A DNA stretch of 64,000 bases, taken from assembly GCF_008831285.2 (NCBI RefSeq), contig NC_045141.1, positions 10,838,106 through 10,902,105 of the forward strand, written 5' to 3'. Each line of letters starts with the position of its first letter. Positions within the stretch are counted from its first letter, which is position 1. Positions 21,786 through 34,245 of the stretch are shown here, piece after piece. The notes beneath the pieces were generated by a model. The model worked only from the letters and a program-made list of their open reading frames with translations, had not been told where the DNA came from and did not search any database. This DNA comes from Nymphaea colorata. Lineage: Eukaryota > Streptophyta > Magnoliopsida > Nymphaeales > Nymphaeaceae. The position numbers and the translations under genes are program-made.

Positions 21786-22871
21786 GTTAGTATGCTATCC
21801 ATTTATTATGGTAATGAAGACGTTTTTGTAGAGGTCGTGCGTGGAAACATTTTGGAGTATCAAGTGGCCAAATGAGGTAAAGAATAAGCTTAGGATATGG
21901 GTTCCAACGGAGATCTAATGTGAAGAGAAGAACTTGCATCCAAGCAACATGCTCTCCATAAAGATTGTGAACATCAAAGTTGCAGGGTGTCTGACAGAAA
22001 TGGGAGGTTGGGAGTGAGAATGATGGTTACGGAAAGGTAGGGTATTCTAAAAGGGGAGCTGCAAATTCTAGGAAGTATATTCAGGTATCATAAAGATTAT
22101 GTTGGGCCTGTGACGATGATCACCTCCAATGATAGCCATGTTAGAAGATGTAGGCAACTACTGGAAGGAAGGAAGGAGAGAGTGGCAGGCGTGTGGCAGA
22201 CTTCTACAGCCCTACATAAACAGAATCAAAATGGAGCAAGGGCTGGCTATAGTTGAAATTGGTGTTTTTGTAAACAGTCATCTGCATTCAGCTGATGAAG
22301 TTTTTTGTGCAGTTTTAATATCTAATTTTGGTTATCTGATGTCTTGAAAGGTTGAGTCAACTCATTGTTTTTCGTACTGTGAAGATCAACGGTGTTGTTT
22401 TCTCACTGATCTTTCCTTGCTGTATATATCTATTCAGTGTTGAATAAAGGTAGGGGGTCTAACTCCCAGCAGGCTGTTTACTGCAAAATAGTGATGCTAC
22501 ATTCTCTCGTTGCTGTGTTTGTAAAGCTCCAACATAAGGAAGAGGCATTGCTAACACTATCACTGACGCGATAAATTTCATCGCAGCTTATGAAGCTCCG
22601 ACATATGGGAACATATTAAAAGTACTGTCACTACTATGCAAAGAAAATGAAACATCACGAGTATTACCGACATGATAGAATTTTAACGCATCTGATTGGA
22701 ATAGGTTTGGTGAAAATTTCAACAAGTTAAATGCACAGAAATTATCAACATGTATATATGCTTATAAATACGCAAGATACTATTTAAATTAAATCTCAGT
22801 GCATTTACCTATCTTTTATCTGCTTCACGTGGAGGTCAAATTATTGATCAACTCCCCCTTATTATAGATTT
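21786..22871. other. Intergenic repeat debris, with a second copy of a copia scrap
   Basis: No gene was recognised. At 22684-22735 a block of about 45 bp (tgattggaataggtttgg and onward) is almost identical to 21232-21280 in the RNase H fragment. At least one more scrap of the same element family is therefore present. A TATA-like tgtatatatc lies near 22420. Confidence 0.55.
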
Positions 22872-22879
22872 GGATAGAT

Positions 22880-23065
22880 AGGAGCCAGGGGAGGGAGAAC
22901 AGGAGCCTTGGGCTCCCCTCAATTTTTTTTTTTAATTTACATTTAAGTTTTAAAAATTTTCATTTATTTTATATAAAAATTTTGAAAAATGATATTTCGG
23001 TTCCCATCAAAATTTTGAATCCATAATTTCTTCGGCCTTTCAAAAAATTCCTAGCTCCGCCCCTG
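22880..23065. mobile_element. hAT-type MITE with 8-bp target duplication
   Basis: This 186-bp AT-rich element is flanked by perfect 8-bp repeats GGATAGAT (22872-22879 and 23066-23073). Its right end, reverse-complemented, is CAGGGGCGGAGCTAGG, a widespread plant MITE terminus. The left end (AGGAGCCAGGGGAGG) is only partly complementary, so the left terminus has decayed. Confidence 0.7.
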
Positions 23066-23968
23066 GGATAGATGTGCATTGGGGTCCAGTTTAGGTATTG
23101 TTATCCAATCCAAACAGAACCTCAAGCTAGTGCAAGTTACATCTGAAGCCTCCTCATGCGTGACCAAGGCCAGGCAAGTTGATAGCGTCTTGAGATTCTG
23201 TCTCTTGACCTTCAAATCCTTCTATATGTTTACGAAGCAGCCTGAATTCCAGTTAGCAAATGACCTGACTTAAATTAGAAGGTGCTTCATGTGATAAAGA
23301 CTTAGCTGAGTCAAAAATTGGATTAAAAATAGTTTACTAGGTTGAAAGTAATCAAACTAGACGCACACAGGTCCATGATATATTCTATTGCGTAGTAAAA
23401 AATTATCATAATTCATGAGATAAGGAATGCATCAATAGTTCAGATGAACTTTTAGAAAATGTTATATATGTATCAGCTCCATTCATTATTTTGTGAATCG
23501 GATCTTGTTGGAGTGGGAAAGAAGTTAATTCATTGTTGCAGACCAGAATTTTCATGTCAATTGATTTTTCCTGTTATGAAAGGTTGTTTTATTTGTTAAC
23601 TTCATTCCTCTTGTAATTTCCTTTTTCTTGTGCTTTCCTTTTATTGTTGCCTTTCATAATTAGAACCATGAATTGTTGTCCCTCTATAGGTTAAATAGCA
23701 GCAGTGGTAACGAGAATGGGAGCTTCAATTGCCATTTTCATGAGTCCTCTTCTTATTTGAATCTTCACATAGTATTAGAGCTTATTTTAATTCTTTGCAC
23801 TTTAAGGTGTCAGTTTGAAAATGCTCTCATTACGCAAACAAAGTGTAATGATCTTCGGTTGCAAGGAGGATTTGCAATCGAGAGTTCTAATGCTTCACTT
23901 TTCTATTGCACCATTTGGAAGGAGGAAGCTATTTGTTATTGAAACTGAAAGTGTCTTGCCTCGTACAG

Positions 23969-24080
23969 AATGGATACACTAAAAAAACATTTACCAATCT
24001 CGGGTCCCGAAGGACTTTCTGAACTCAATAAAATTGCTGTCAGATTTGAAGAAAAAATCTATGCTGCTGCAACAAGTCAG
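23969..24080 (+). pseudogene. Mediator MED15-like KIX-domain exon (isolated)
   Basis: A 112-bp block is bounded by an acceptor (gtacag at 23963-23968) and a donor (cag/gt at 24080/24081). It encodes MDTLKKHLPISGPEGL, then SELNKIAVRFEEKIYAAATS and Q with no stop. This matches the conserved KIX exon of plant MED15 (MDTLKRHLP, KKIAVRFEEKIYTAATSQ). The KIX domain binds activation domains and links them to Mediator. I found neither the preceding (RQRIVNKI) nor the following (SDYLRKISLKML) exon nearby. It is therefore most likely a stranded fragment, although a very long-intron gene cannot be fully excluded. Confidence 0.65.
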
Positions 24081-24660
24081 GTTTGCATTAGATCTTATTT
24101 TCTAATTTCTTCTGCTAATAGCATGCGTTTTCTTGTTGGAATTTTCTTTTATGTCCTTGTCATTTGGAGACAGTTACTTTACTTGGTGTAGGGCCGTCAA
24201 TATAGCTTTCAATGCTAAAACCATGTCGAGATTCACAAATGGATCCCTTCTTTACTAAGGAAAAAAAAATGACATCTTGATTTATAGGTTAGATGTAATG
24301 ATACGTGTTGTCCTGGGCTATGAATTCGCTCTCATGGCACTAGCAATATTGCTATATATTCCCACTCTTTGGAGTCTGGAGAGATGAGAAAATGAGGTTG
24401 AATCTTACGCGTTGTATCATCCAAATCCAAAGATCCACTTGCCCCTAACTCGCCCTGATACGTGTGATCTACCCAAATACTCGTGTCATTATGGGGGTAC
24501 ACGGATACGTGGGTACGGTTATATTTTAAAACTTGAAATTTATATTTCCAAACATAATTTTTGCTTTAATTTTGATTTTTCTGTTTTTTTGTTTATCTTC
24601 CACTTGAATTCTATATTTTTCTCTGGTTTTTCTTCACTTTTGAGATTTTTTGTGGATTAC

Positions 24661-24712
<52 letters not shown>

Positions 24713-26240
24713 TACATTTTGTTGTGCCCTCATACCTAGATTTTATAAAATTATGATACTCGTACCTGTCTCGCTAGTCGAACCCCTACCATATCCATGT
24801 AGGATAGATTTTCCTTTTTCTTTTTTGCGAGAAAGTACGTTGGGTAATGCATATTTTCCAAAGGTGAAATCTAGATTGGATGAACTTGCGTCTTACGGGC
24901 CTTAATAGTTCTCATCATGCAATCACATTGTAGATTTTACCCATGGATCCTTTATACAATATTAGCAAGGTTTATGCTTTTATTTAGCAAGAAGAAAAGT
25001 GGTCAGAAGCAAGAAACACAAAATCCAACTTCACCCATGGTTGTTCTTAATGCTGCAGCATGATCTAATGTTGATTATTGTTTTTTAGGGAGAAAATGGT
25101 GTCGTTCTATCAAGTCGCGGCCACGAAGAGAGGAAAGCGACGCTTTGCCAGCCGAGGTTGGGAGTCCTAAGGCCTTTTAACAATCTTCCAACATGCAAAG
25201 ACAGTGGGGAGCGGTCGTTCGCGGAAAGCGACGTAAAATGCAAACGAGATGCTAGAAGTTGGCAGCAGACAAATGAAAGAGCTAAGAACTGGTAAAAAGG
25301 ACACAAATTCCACAATGATCCAACTGGCAGGGGATAACCAACTCGGCCTCAACCCTCAAACTGTTCCGTTAAAGCTTCGAGTTGAAAAATGAACTTGCTT
25401 AGTTTAACAAGTGGAACTTGAGTTACGCAGGCTCGACTGAGTTAAACTCAATTAAGTTTCCAAAAAATATAGACATAATATCTGTTTCACATTATAATCA
25501 CCACAAGTTATTCTGGTGGTTTCCTTTCTAGCAGGCAAGTCTAATGTTCAGAATTCAAAACTGAGTATCGGCCTTCACATTAAACACTTTTTTAATGAAC
25601 AGTTTAAACAGCTCAGCTAAGCCCAAGTCAAACTTCACCCCTAGCTTAGCTGAGCCGAGATCAAGCTCGAGTTGTGACTTATGGGACTGCAGCCAAGTTT
25701 TAGCTGGCACAACTCGAACTCGGCGGGTGAACAGCCTTAGAAGAAAACCTACCTTATTAGCCTTAGACAATAAAGAGATAACTGGGAGTAGTAGCCGCAT
25801 GGTAGCTTGGTGGCTTAGGAACCAAATGCACACACACAATTTTCTAGCCACCTTAGATGGTTCCGTCTCTCATACATGCAGCCTGATACATTGCAATTGC
25901 ATCAAGCTATATATTTGAGAGGCCATGCAGAGGTTTAGAGGTTTTCAGCTCCAATATTATATTCTTAGATTACACCAGCAGGACCCCGTTAATCATCTTA
26001 GTCGAACTTACCCAAGCACATTAAACCCCATTCTATTGACACAAGCAAGGTCAGTGACTTCCAATTAAGTGAACACCGACCATACTTATAACAATAAAGC
26101 AAAAAATTGTCCATTTTGAAGTCCCCATTGAACCCCATGAACAAAATCCACCTCGCGCAAGTCACTAAATGTCTCATACATTTTAAATGTATTATACTGA
26201 AGTCTCGTGTATCTGACAGAGAATGAAACACAAGCGACCG
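24081..26240. other. Intergenic with TA repeat and CGAGCT-rich MITE relic
   Basis: An interrupted (TA)n microsatellite occupies about 24660-24715. The stretch 25370-25760 is a diverged copy of the CTCGAGCTCG-type repeat seen better preserved at 34860-35322 and 39654-40108. No gene was recognised. Confidence 0.55.
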
Positions 26241-26621
26241 CGTAGATCATCTTCAGCTGTGCCATTTCTTTCTTGGACAGCTCGACCGAGAAGACCTCAA
26301 AAGTTCATTGTGCAAAACAAAAGAATAACATCCTACCAGCTAACCGTAGAAATAATTTCATTCTCAAAACAATCGCTACAATAACAATTAAAAGGAGAAA
26401 AAAAAAATAATCCTTCGTTGGGGCCACCACTGAAAGGGCTCCGTAAAAGGAAATTCGTACATCCTATAAACCCAACGGCAAGCTGCATAAAAATGAGATC
26501 AAAACTTACAACCCATGACATGACAGATGCTTTACTTGCCGTGGAAGCGTAATCACCAGAATCAAGGTGCCTGGCTGCCTGCTGCTGCTCCTCAAAGGAG
26601 AGACTGCAACCCCGATGCAAA
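26241..26621 (-). other. Probable 3' untranslated region of the TM9SF gene
   Basis: This is the sequence directly downstream of the TM9SF stop codon. It has no recognisable coding content. The cleavage site cannot be fixed from sequence alone. Confidence 0.4.
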
Positions 26622-29612
26622 TCAGTCGATCTTCACAGATGAATATATGAGCCTTGTGAACCAGAAGCAAGCATAGAAACCAATGGTGCCTGTCAGTACG
26701 AAGAAGGCATACGACACAATCAGCATGTGCCCGAAATACAGTACCCCCGACACTGGCTTTGTGATCTCAAGCTTCGTGAAGAAGTAGAAAGTGGCATATA
26801 GGAAGAGGTATAGAGCTGAAGATCCAGAAGTCAAGTAAGATCTCCACCACCATAGGTAGTCCTCGCTACATAGTTGGAAATAGCAAAGGACGATAGTGAT
26901 CTCCGCACAGGTGACGATGAGTATGAGAAAAACAATGAAAAGGAAGCCGAAGATGTAATAGAACTGGTGGAGCCAAATAGAAGTGAGGATGAAAAATAGC
27001 TCAATGAAAACAGCTCCGAATGGGAGAATGCCTCCAATCAAGATCGAAAATAGGGGATTCATATACCATGCCTGTTCAGGAATCTGCCTTGGAATCTTGT
27101 TTGTTTTCACAGGGTCCTCAATGACAGGTTTCTTGAATCCTATATAGCTCCCAACAAACACAAGGGGCACAGAGATACCAAACCAGAGGAAGACCAAAGC
27201 AAACATGGTCCCAAAGGGGACAGCACCAGAAGACTTCTCTCCCCAGATGAGGGCATTTAAGATGAAGAAAATGATGAAGACAACTCCAGGAAACATAAAT
27301 GCAGTCTTAAGGGTGATTTTCTTCCATTCTGTTCCTTTGAACATCTTGTACATACGGGCAGAAGAGTAGCCTGCGAATAATCCCATGAAAGCCCAAAGCA
27401 GAAGCATTGCAGTCATCAGACCACCTCTGTTGGATGGAGAGAGGAATCCAAGCATGGCAAAGATCATCGTTACAAGTATCATTCCAAAGAACTGTACTCC
27501 GGTTCCAGCATACACGCACAACAGGTCTGAGTTGTTCGGTGGCCTGAAGACATCCCCATGCACCAACTTCCACCCAGTTTCCTCCTGAGCTTCTTCCTGT
27601 GTCTCTAGCTGGTTATACTTGGAAATATCACGATACAACGTTCGGAGCATTATCATTGCAACCATTCCAGAAAGGAAGAGAACAATCATTAAAGAGTTCA
27701 CTATAGAAAACCAGTGAATTTGATCATCAGTCATCAGGAGGTATGTGTCCCACCTAGAGGCCCACTTAATTGGACTCTCCTGCAAAAATCAATGCACGAA
27801 GGAAAGTTATAGAAATTATCCACCGTGAGAAGGACCTTCACTATTACTTATCAAGCATCAGATCACTACCTCAAAATCGACATCATATGTAAATATAATT
27901 TCCTTGTTGTCTTCCACTTCTTGAGGAGGATCATTCTCTGTCACAAACCGTTGTGCATGGGGGTTGCATGTTGTCAAGGTAGCATGTTCACTCCATTCAC
28001 CTTCATACTCATGCTTAACACTGTACGAGTCAATAACATCAAGAAATAAGTCCAAGTCAAACATCTGATGCAATCAGAAATTAAAAACAGGAATGGTTTT
28101 AAGTGTTTAATCTCCTCGATTTTACTGACCTTGCTGGCTTGACCTCAAAACCAACTATTCTTGCAGTATCTGCACTCATATCCTTGTGGAACTTGACAGT
28201 AAAACGAAGGTGATTGTGGATAAAGTGCCTTTCTTCAGTAGTCTACATGAATAAGCCACACTTCACTTTCCAATATCAAGTAGACCACAAGGAGAACACA
28301 TCTTTATAGAAAGTAGTGTACTTACTCCTTCATAATGGCCTCTGAACCCTACTTGGAAACCATGTTGATATATGGTGGTGGATTCTTGATCTTGCCTTTT
28401 GAGAGGAAACACCAAGGGAAGATTGTCGAGAATCCTGTATTATGGCAATTGGCAGCATATGCAGTTTAGCCCCATAATTGCTTGCACCTAGAAAAACTTC
28501 AAAAATTCAAAGAAAAGAAACTTACATGTTCACTCGGTATCCATCGTCTATTTTTTCCTTGAACTGTTTTGCATCCTTTGCATTCAGTACTTTCCTGCAA
28601 GCTACCTTGCATCTTTGTGGTTCTCTCATATTAAACTGCACATAAACATCACAACCAATTACACAACAAAACAATAATCTGGAAAAACTATAAAGATTGA
28701 ACGACAAATGACCATAGTTTCTGATTGAGGAAAAGACCCCAAAATCAAATATTATGACATTGAACCAGTTTCCACCCCTTTTTCGGTATCCCAATACCAC
28801 CATGTGCATGTGACAACAAGGCTAATGTGTCTCAGTTTGCATATTTTACATACTACTAATAGGAAAAATAGAAACAGATGGAGGCAAATAGCTCACCACA
28901 TAAATGGAGTTCTCAATTCTATCACCACGAAGAACTTCACCCAGATTTTCAGTGTTGTCAACAATCTTCTCTGGTGCACAGTAAGGAAGAGAATAATAGG
29001 AATAAGGAAGCTGAGTTTGTGTAGATGTCAGCTTGTTTACTTTCACCTTCAGCTCACTTCCCTGAAAATACAACATGCCTATCATGTTATACTAACAGAA
29101 ATGTCTCCAGCAAGACCCAGAATATAAACTTGCATATTACTCCTCCTCCTAGCTTGGATCAAGCGACCACACTACCAAATGCTAAAGAACCAAATTATAA
29201 TTGCAAAACTAAGAACATCCACGTTAGTGCAAGTAAAAAAGGTTCAGCTAAAAAGTTTTGAACCTTACGATAAGCCAGTTATCCTCATAATAGGTTCTAC
29301 TTAGTCAGCCATAATGTGAAAAAATCAGAAACCACAAAATTAACAGGTTTATCCTTTTCATTTCTTTTCTCTCTTTTCTTCCTTCCTAAGCCAGTGGTGA
29401 TAAGTTCATGTTCCACCAAATGCTACTTTAAATTTCTTTAACTCATTAAGGATCTCTTTATCAAAATTTAAGAATAGTTTCAGTGTTTCATTTTATCTTG
29501 GGAATATCTCAGGAAAGCAGTTGAAACTTGAAACACATATAAATGCAGTCACACACATGCATCACCTAGAGAATCTTATATAATAGTATCATCCTAAGAA
29601 ACAGCACACACA

Positions 29613-29647
<35 letters not shown>

Positions 29648-31744
29648 GAACAGGAAAGTGGAAGCTCCACAATATCATGTTTGTTTACTGTTTACATGTT
29701 AAAAATGGTGCCAAGTTAGTAACAAAACATTATTATCAATTGTATCAGCTTGAAATACAGGCAGACTAGCCGAAGCACAACTTCTCAGCATGTACGTTAA
29801 ATGAGTCAAGCCCAAAACTATAGGCCGAACTGAACTATTAAATGGTTTGGGATTAAGGAACTTGTCTTGAGCACAATCGAGCTTGATTAAGCTCGCCTAC
29901 GTGCACAAGAGCAATTTCTTTAACTTTCTGTATCAACTGCTAATGGATAATGTTGATGTATGTAGTCGCATCTTTGTTCATTTTGCAGAAAAAAAAAAGC
30001 AGTCACTTTCATGCACACAATTCAGAAAAAAAAAAGGAAAAAGAAAAATATTGCTTTACACAGATGCTTAGCTTAAACTCAGCCAGGCTAAGCATGAGCA
30101 TAGATACCCAGGCTCAAACTCAAGAACCCTCATCTGAAGCCAAGCTCGAGTCGATAAGGCTTGGCCCATTCAGTTTTCTAGCTACTAGAAGTCAATGGTG
30201 CTTTGAGAGACAAAATAGTTATTACCAACAGAGTTCCATGTTCATTAAGTCGTACTGCCAATAGTAAAAGCTAGGGGCGGACAAATAGCCTTTTTCAGAG
30301 ATTTTGAGGGGCTTTACTGGAAAAATCAGATCCAAATCTACAAAGAGTTAAGAAAGAACAAGGAGAAACATGATCTGGAAGCCAGGCTCGGCAGAAGAGA
30401 AGGTGATCTTTCAGCAGGTGACACTCCGATCAGATCTCTGCCAACGTGACTTACAGCCACCACAAAAATAAGATGTACCGCTTAATGGTAGTTAGCCACG
30501 CGTGTCAGTGTTTAAACTTCGATATTTACAGACACAAAAGCTACAAATTTTCCAGGCAAGCATATCTGATATATTAGCTGCAACTTTAACCGTAAAAATG
30601 ATTGTCCTGAGTTTCAAATCTGAAGTCAGTGATCTACAAGAAATCAATGAACGAAAAAGTAATGTGTACTTCCAGATTAAACCGACGAAAATTAATTACA
30701 AGTTCTGAGAAAGGAGAACGAGAAACTACTCAGATTTACCTTATAATAAATGTCTACGAAAAGAAGTACGAGAACGACAGAATCACACGCAAGCATGGAC
30801 AAGCAAGATAAAACATTAAGACACAATATCTGGAAGGCAGATGCAACTTTGTCCTTTTTCGTATTCATTTATGTTCTCTGGTTTTGCAACAGCTATAAAC
30901 TAACAGACAGAAATAGTAGAGTCCGAAAACCAGAATCATTTCCACCAAATCCAAAACCTAAAAGAAATTGGGTTGAACAGCATATTTAAGCTCTTAAGTG
31001 TTGAAAAAAATCAGACGGCCAGGTAACAAAAATAGACTAACGATCGATCCCAAACAAAGTACTTGGGCTTGCTCATCAATCTATGCCAAAAAAAAAAAAA
31101 CATGAAACGAGTACATTTTAGGAAACCTAGATCTCAAGCAGATCTAATAGCTAAGGCATATCCGAGTTACACAGTCCATCTCAGATCCTCAAATCAAGTA
31201 AATCGACCTGTTGGTCGCTATACCATGGAACGATGCAACAAAACGTAAACGGACTCAGAATTCGTCCGCTCTCCAGGACGCACACTCCAGAACCGAAGTA
31301 AACCCTTAAACCAAAAGCTTGGATAACATTTTTCGCAAAACAAGATCTGTCGTTCAAGGAATTTTCTCCAACCATATGCCGGAAAAATACAAACGAAAAA
31401 AAGAACCCGTTTCAACCATTTGGAGCCAGACAAACTCACAAAAACGCAAACGAGCAGAACCAGATCTGCTAACCACAACGCTTGATCGATCAAATAAGGG
31501 AGAGAAATAACGAGATCTAGAACAGGAATCGAAAAAACCAGCCTTATAAGGTTTGGAATCATCGAGCAGACGATGAAAAGAAGTGTTGGGGGGGTGGGAG
31601 GGGGGGGGAGAAAACACACAGAACCTTTTGAAAATCTTCCGGAGCAACACCAGGTAGGTAGAAGGAACGGGCTCCGCCGACGAGGCAGATAAGGAGGATC
31701 GCCGAGATCCACAGGCACGCAGCGACGGATCGGCGGGTCGCCAT
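26622..31744 (-). CDS. Transmembrane nine superfamily (TM9SF/EMP70) endomembrane protein
   Basis: Seven coding exons on the minus strand join in frame to 641 residues: 31744-31625, 29061-28897, 28635-28526, 28434-28326, 28242-28130, 28020-27870 and 27779-26622 (stop TGA 26624-26622). All introns are GT-AG. The N-terminus is a signal peptide (about residues 1-27, LWISAILLICLVGG) followed by the family signature FYLPGVAP. A luminal domain to about residue 275 contains NKLTSTQTQLPY, GEVLRGDRIENS, FIHNHLRF and SVKHEYEGEW. The last exon encodes nine membrane spans, starting at IHWFSIVNSLMIVLFLSGMV, with GFLSPSNRGG, TNKIPRQIPEQAWYMNP and CSEDYLWWWRSYLTSGSS. The C-terminal KID is the K-x-D/E COPI-binding Golgi retrieval motif. 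Known relatives act in the Golgi/endosomal system. Length equals that of Arabidopsis TMN7-type proteins as I recall them. No stops or frameshifts were seen, so it is likely functional. Confidence 0.96.
29062..31624 (-). other. Large first intron of the TM9SF gene (2563 bp)
   Basis: The donor is caaaag/gttctg at 31625/31624 and the acceptor is tattttcag at 29062. The intron separates the signal-peptide exon from the luminal domain. It contains an (AC)n(AG)n microsatellite (29604-29647) and a diverged CGAGCT/AGCTCG-rich MITE relic (about 29815-30180). The open frames reading through the donor (for example 31889-31218) are artefacts of intron sequence. Confidence 0.85.
29604..29647 (+). repeat. 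Compound (AC)n(AG)n microsatellite
   Basis: A run of about 14 AC units passes directly into about 8 AG units. It lies in the first intron of the TM9SF gene and is likely to be polymorphic. Confidence 0.9.
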
Positions 31745-31835
31745 GGCGAGAGGCAGAAGCAGAGGGCTCCTGGAACGTGTGAAGAAGCCGAACGGCAGGC
31801 GAACGCGGCGGAGAGAGAGGGCTTTTATGGGAGAA
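31745..31835 (-). promoter_or_regulatory. Putative 5' leader and TATA-like element of the TM9SF gene
   Basis: On the minus strand CCATAAAAGCC (about 31831-31821) is followed by a CT-rich leader and the ATG at 31744. The spacing of about 80 bp from TATA-like box to ATG fits a short 5' UTR. The box is not a perfect TATAAA, so the start site is an inference. Confidence 0.4.
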
Positions 31836-33055
31836 AAGCCAGATCCAGATCCGGGTCTGGACGCACGAGTGGGAGAGGAGACCACGCATTTTTCTACAGC
31901 GTATTTGTTTTCTTTAGAACGACTCCTATACTTAATTCTCTCTTTCGAGCTCAACAGGGCCGAACTCACTTAATGGGAGTTCGACTCGTTTATACGATCA
32001 ATTTCATTTCTTGTCTTGGAGATGAGTCGAGTTTATCAAGCAAGTTTGAGTCGAGATTAAGTTAGTTCGACTTGTTGAACAGCTCTAGCGATGAATCAGA
32101 ACACCTTTATATCTTCTTAAAACGGAGGGTTATTATCATCTTGTTCAATGGCAAACACCACAACCAAGAGAAATAAGAGTTCGAGTCAAGTTTATGAAGA
32201 GTTCGAGTCAACGGCAAACACCAAAACCAAGAGAAATAAGAGCTCGAGTCAAGTTTATCAAGCGAGTTCGAGTCAAGATCAAGTTAGCTCGATTTGTTAA
32301 ACAGTCCTACCAACGCAATTGAAACCCTAAAACTAAGAAAAATAGGAAAGCCTTTATGTAACGATGGGTTATGGTCATCTTGTTCAACGGCACACCAAAA
32401 CCAAGAGAAATAGGAAAGCCTTTAGATTTTTAAATTTTCTTTGAGTGGTATGTTATTAACCGTCTGCTCAATAAAAAACCATTCAGATTTTCTTGGGGGA
32501 TGGATTGCTAACGAAACACAAAGGGCACATCATGGATGAATCATTTTTGCTAGTCTATACAAAACCAAATTGTATTGTATTGACCGTATTTTTTATTTGG
32601 GTGAAATTTATTAATTGTTGTTTCAATACATTTCAATGATTAAAAGTGTCTAAAATTTCATAACGTCCATATATATATATATATATATTGTTACCGAGTG
32701 TTTGAAAAAATCTGAACTCAATTGGCCAACTTGACTATGAGCGAGTCAGCGGCGATTCAGCCGATTTCATCGTGAATCGCGAAAGAGGTACTATATTAGT
32801 ATCAATTAAATTTTTGGAAAATAATAAAATATAATTAAATGCATTTTAAATTATAAAATAATGAACAAATGTGTAACATGTGGTATCTCTTATTTGTTGG
32901 CGCATCGAATCAATCTTCCACTGTTTCAATTTGAAATCCCCTCATGCATCCTGACTCATATCAATATATAAAAGAAAAACATATAAAAGAAGAAACATTC
33001 TTGTGGTGAGAGACCTCAATGCTCTGGCGGAACCGAGGATCTTACTGGACATTCC
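31836..33055. other. Upstream region of the TM9SF gene, with 63-bp tandem duplication
   Basis: CGAGTT/AACTCG-rich repeat debris lies at about 31925-32320. Within it a 63-bp unit (ggcaaacaccacaaccaaga) is duplicated at 32150 and 32213. A diverged partial third copy lies near 32390. A (TA)n run is at about 32670-32690. No gene was recognised. Confidence 0.6.
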
Positions 33056-33059
33056 CTTG

Positions 33060-33465
33060 TAACGGACGGACGTAGATGGATTAGATTTGGATTGGATATA
33101 TTCTTAATCATATCCGTATTTTCAGATATTCACATATTCGGATTTGAATTCGAACAAAGAAAAGTCACATCCAAATGTAAATCCAAATCCGATCTGAATC
33201 TGATTTTTATATTTATATCTGAATCCGAATCCAAATTTTGAACTGGATTTTGCCAATTTTCAAAATTTAATACCATTAGATACAAGATATTTGTCGAAAA
33301 ATGAATCCGATTCGAATATATATCCAAACAAGATTGAATGTCATTTATTAAATCCAAATCCAATCCGATTTCTTAATCTGATATTTTTTTTTTTTTCATA
33401 TTGATCTTTTTCGGATTGGTTTGGTTAGATATCCGATTCAAATTAGATATATGGACAGCCGCCTA
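33060..33465 (+). repeat. GGATATCCGATTC-type repeat, copy 1
   Basis: The block shares long stretches with 36665-36990 (for example gattttgccaattttcaaaa and ttggttcggtcggatatccg-like ends) and looser similarity with 33788-34245. It is rich in diverged AAATCCGA/TCGGATTT words. This looks like one MITE family present several times in the same orientation. Confidence 0.7.
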
Positions 33466-33787
33466 TGTTTTCTATACAATCTGCCATTTTTGGTTCATCT
33501 CATTCAAATACAATTCAAAAGTCGAAGCTAAGGTCGGGTTTCGATGTGCAAACTGAGAATTAATATATCAGCATTCAAAATCAAATTTAGTTCGGAATAA
33601 ACTAGTGCTGTATCACAATTTATTTTAATTTTTACATGTGAAGTGAACTTTTGGGGTGAGCAGGAGGACATCCCACTGTCCAAGCTAGGGCTGAAGGCAT
33701 CCTTCCAGTGCTATATTGGTACCTGGGTTGGTGCTCGTGTTACATCTCAACTAGTGCATCAATATTTCCTCCACGTTGATACTAGCA

Positions 33788-34245
33788 ATGTCAATGGATT
33801 GAATTCAAATTAGATGTACTCTTTACTATATCAACTTTTTTTTGGATATTCACAAATTCGGATTCAAATTCATATTTGAATGCAAATAAAAAAAAAAGTT
33901 ATATCCAAATCTCAAATTAGATTCCACATTCTGAATCTAATATTTGAATTCAAATCCAAATCCAAATCTGATTTTAAAACCAAATCCAATCAATTTTAAA
34001 ATATAAGGGTATTGGGTATAGGATATTTATATAAAACTAAATTCGATCTGAATCCGAATCTACATTTAATAAGATATTCATGCACATCCAAATCTGAACC
34101 GAAATCCAATTGAATGTCATTTCTTAAATCCAAATCGGATCTGATTTCTCAATTGGATATTATTGTTTTTCTACATCCAATTGTTTTAAAAATAGTTGAG
34201 TTAGACATCTCATGTAAATTGGATATATTGACATTCCCAATTGAC
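33788..34245 (+). mobile_element. GGATATCCGATTC-type MITE, copy 2 with inverted ends
   Basis: The left end reads caatgtcaatggattgaa and the right end reads ggatatattgacattccc. The termini are therefore inverted (AATGTCAAT and ATTGACATT). The interior is a degenerate array of AAATCCAAATC-like words. Clear target duplications were not identified. Confidence 0.6.

Noticed and set aside
24412-24756. 114-codon plus-strand frame
   Set aside because: Its second half is translation of a TA microsatellite.
31218-31889. 223-codon minus-strand open frame upstream of TM9SF exon 2
   Set aside because: It is out of frame with the TM9SF start and reads through its donor into intron 1.
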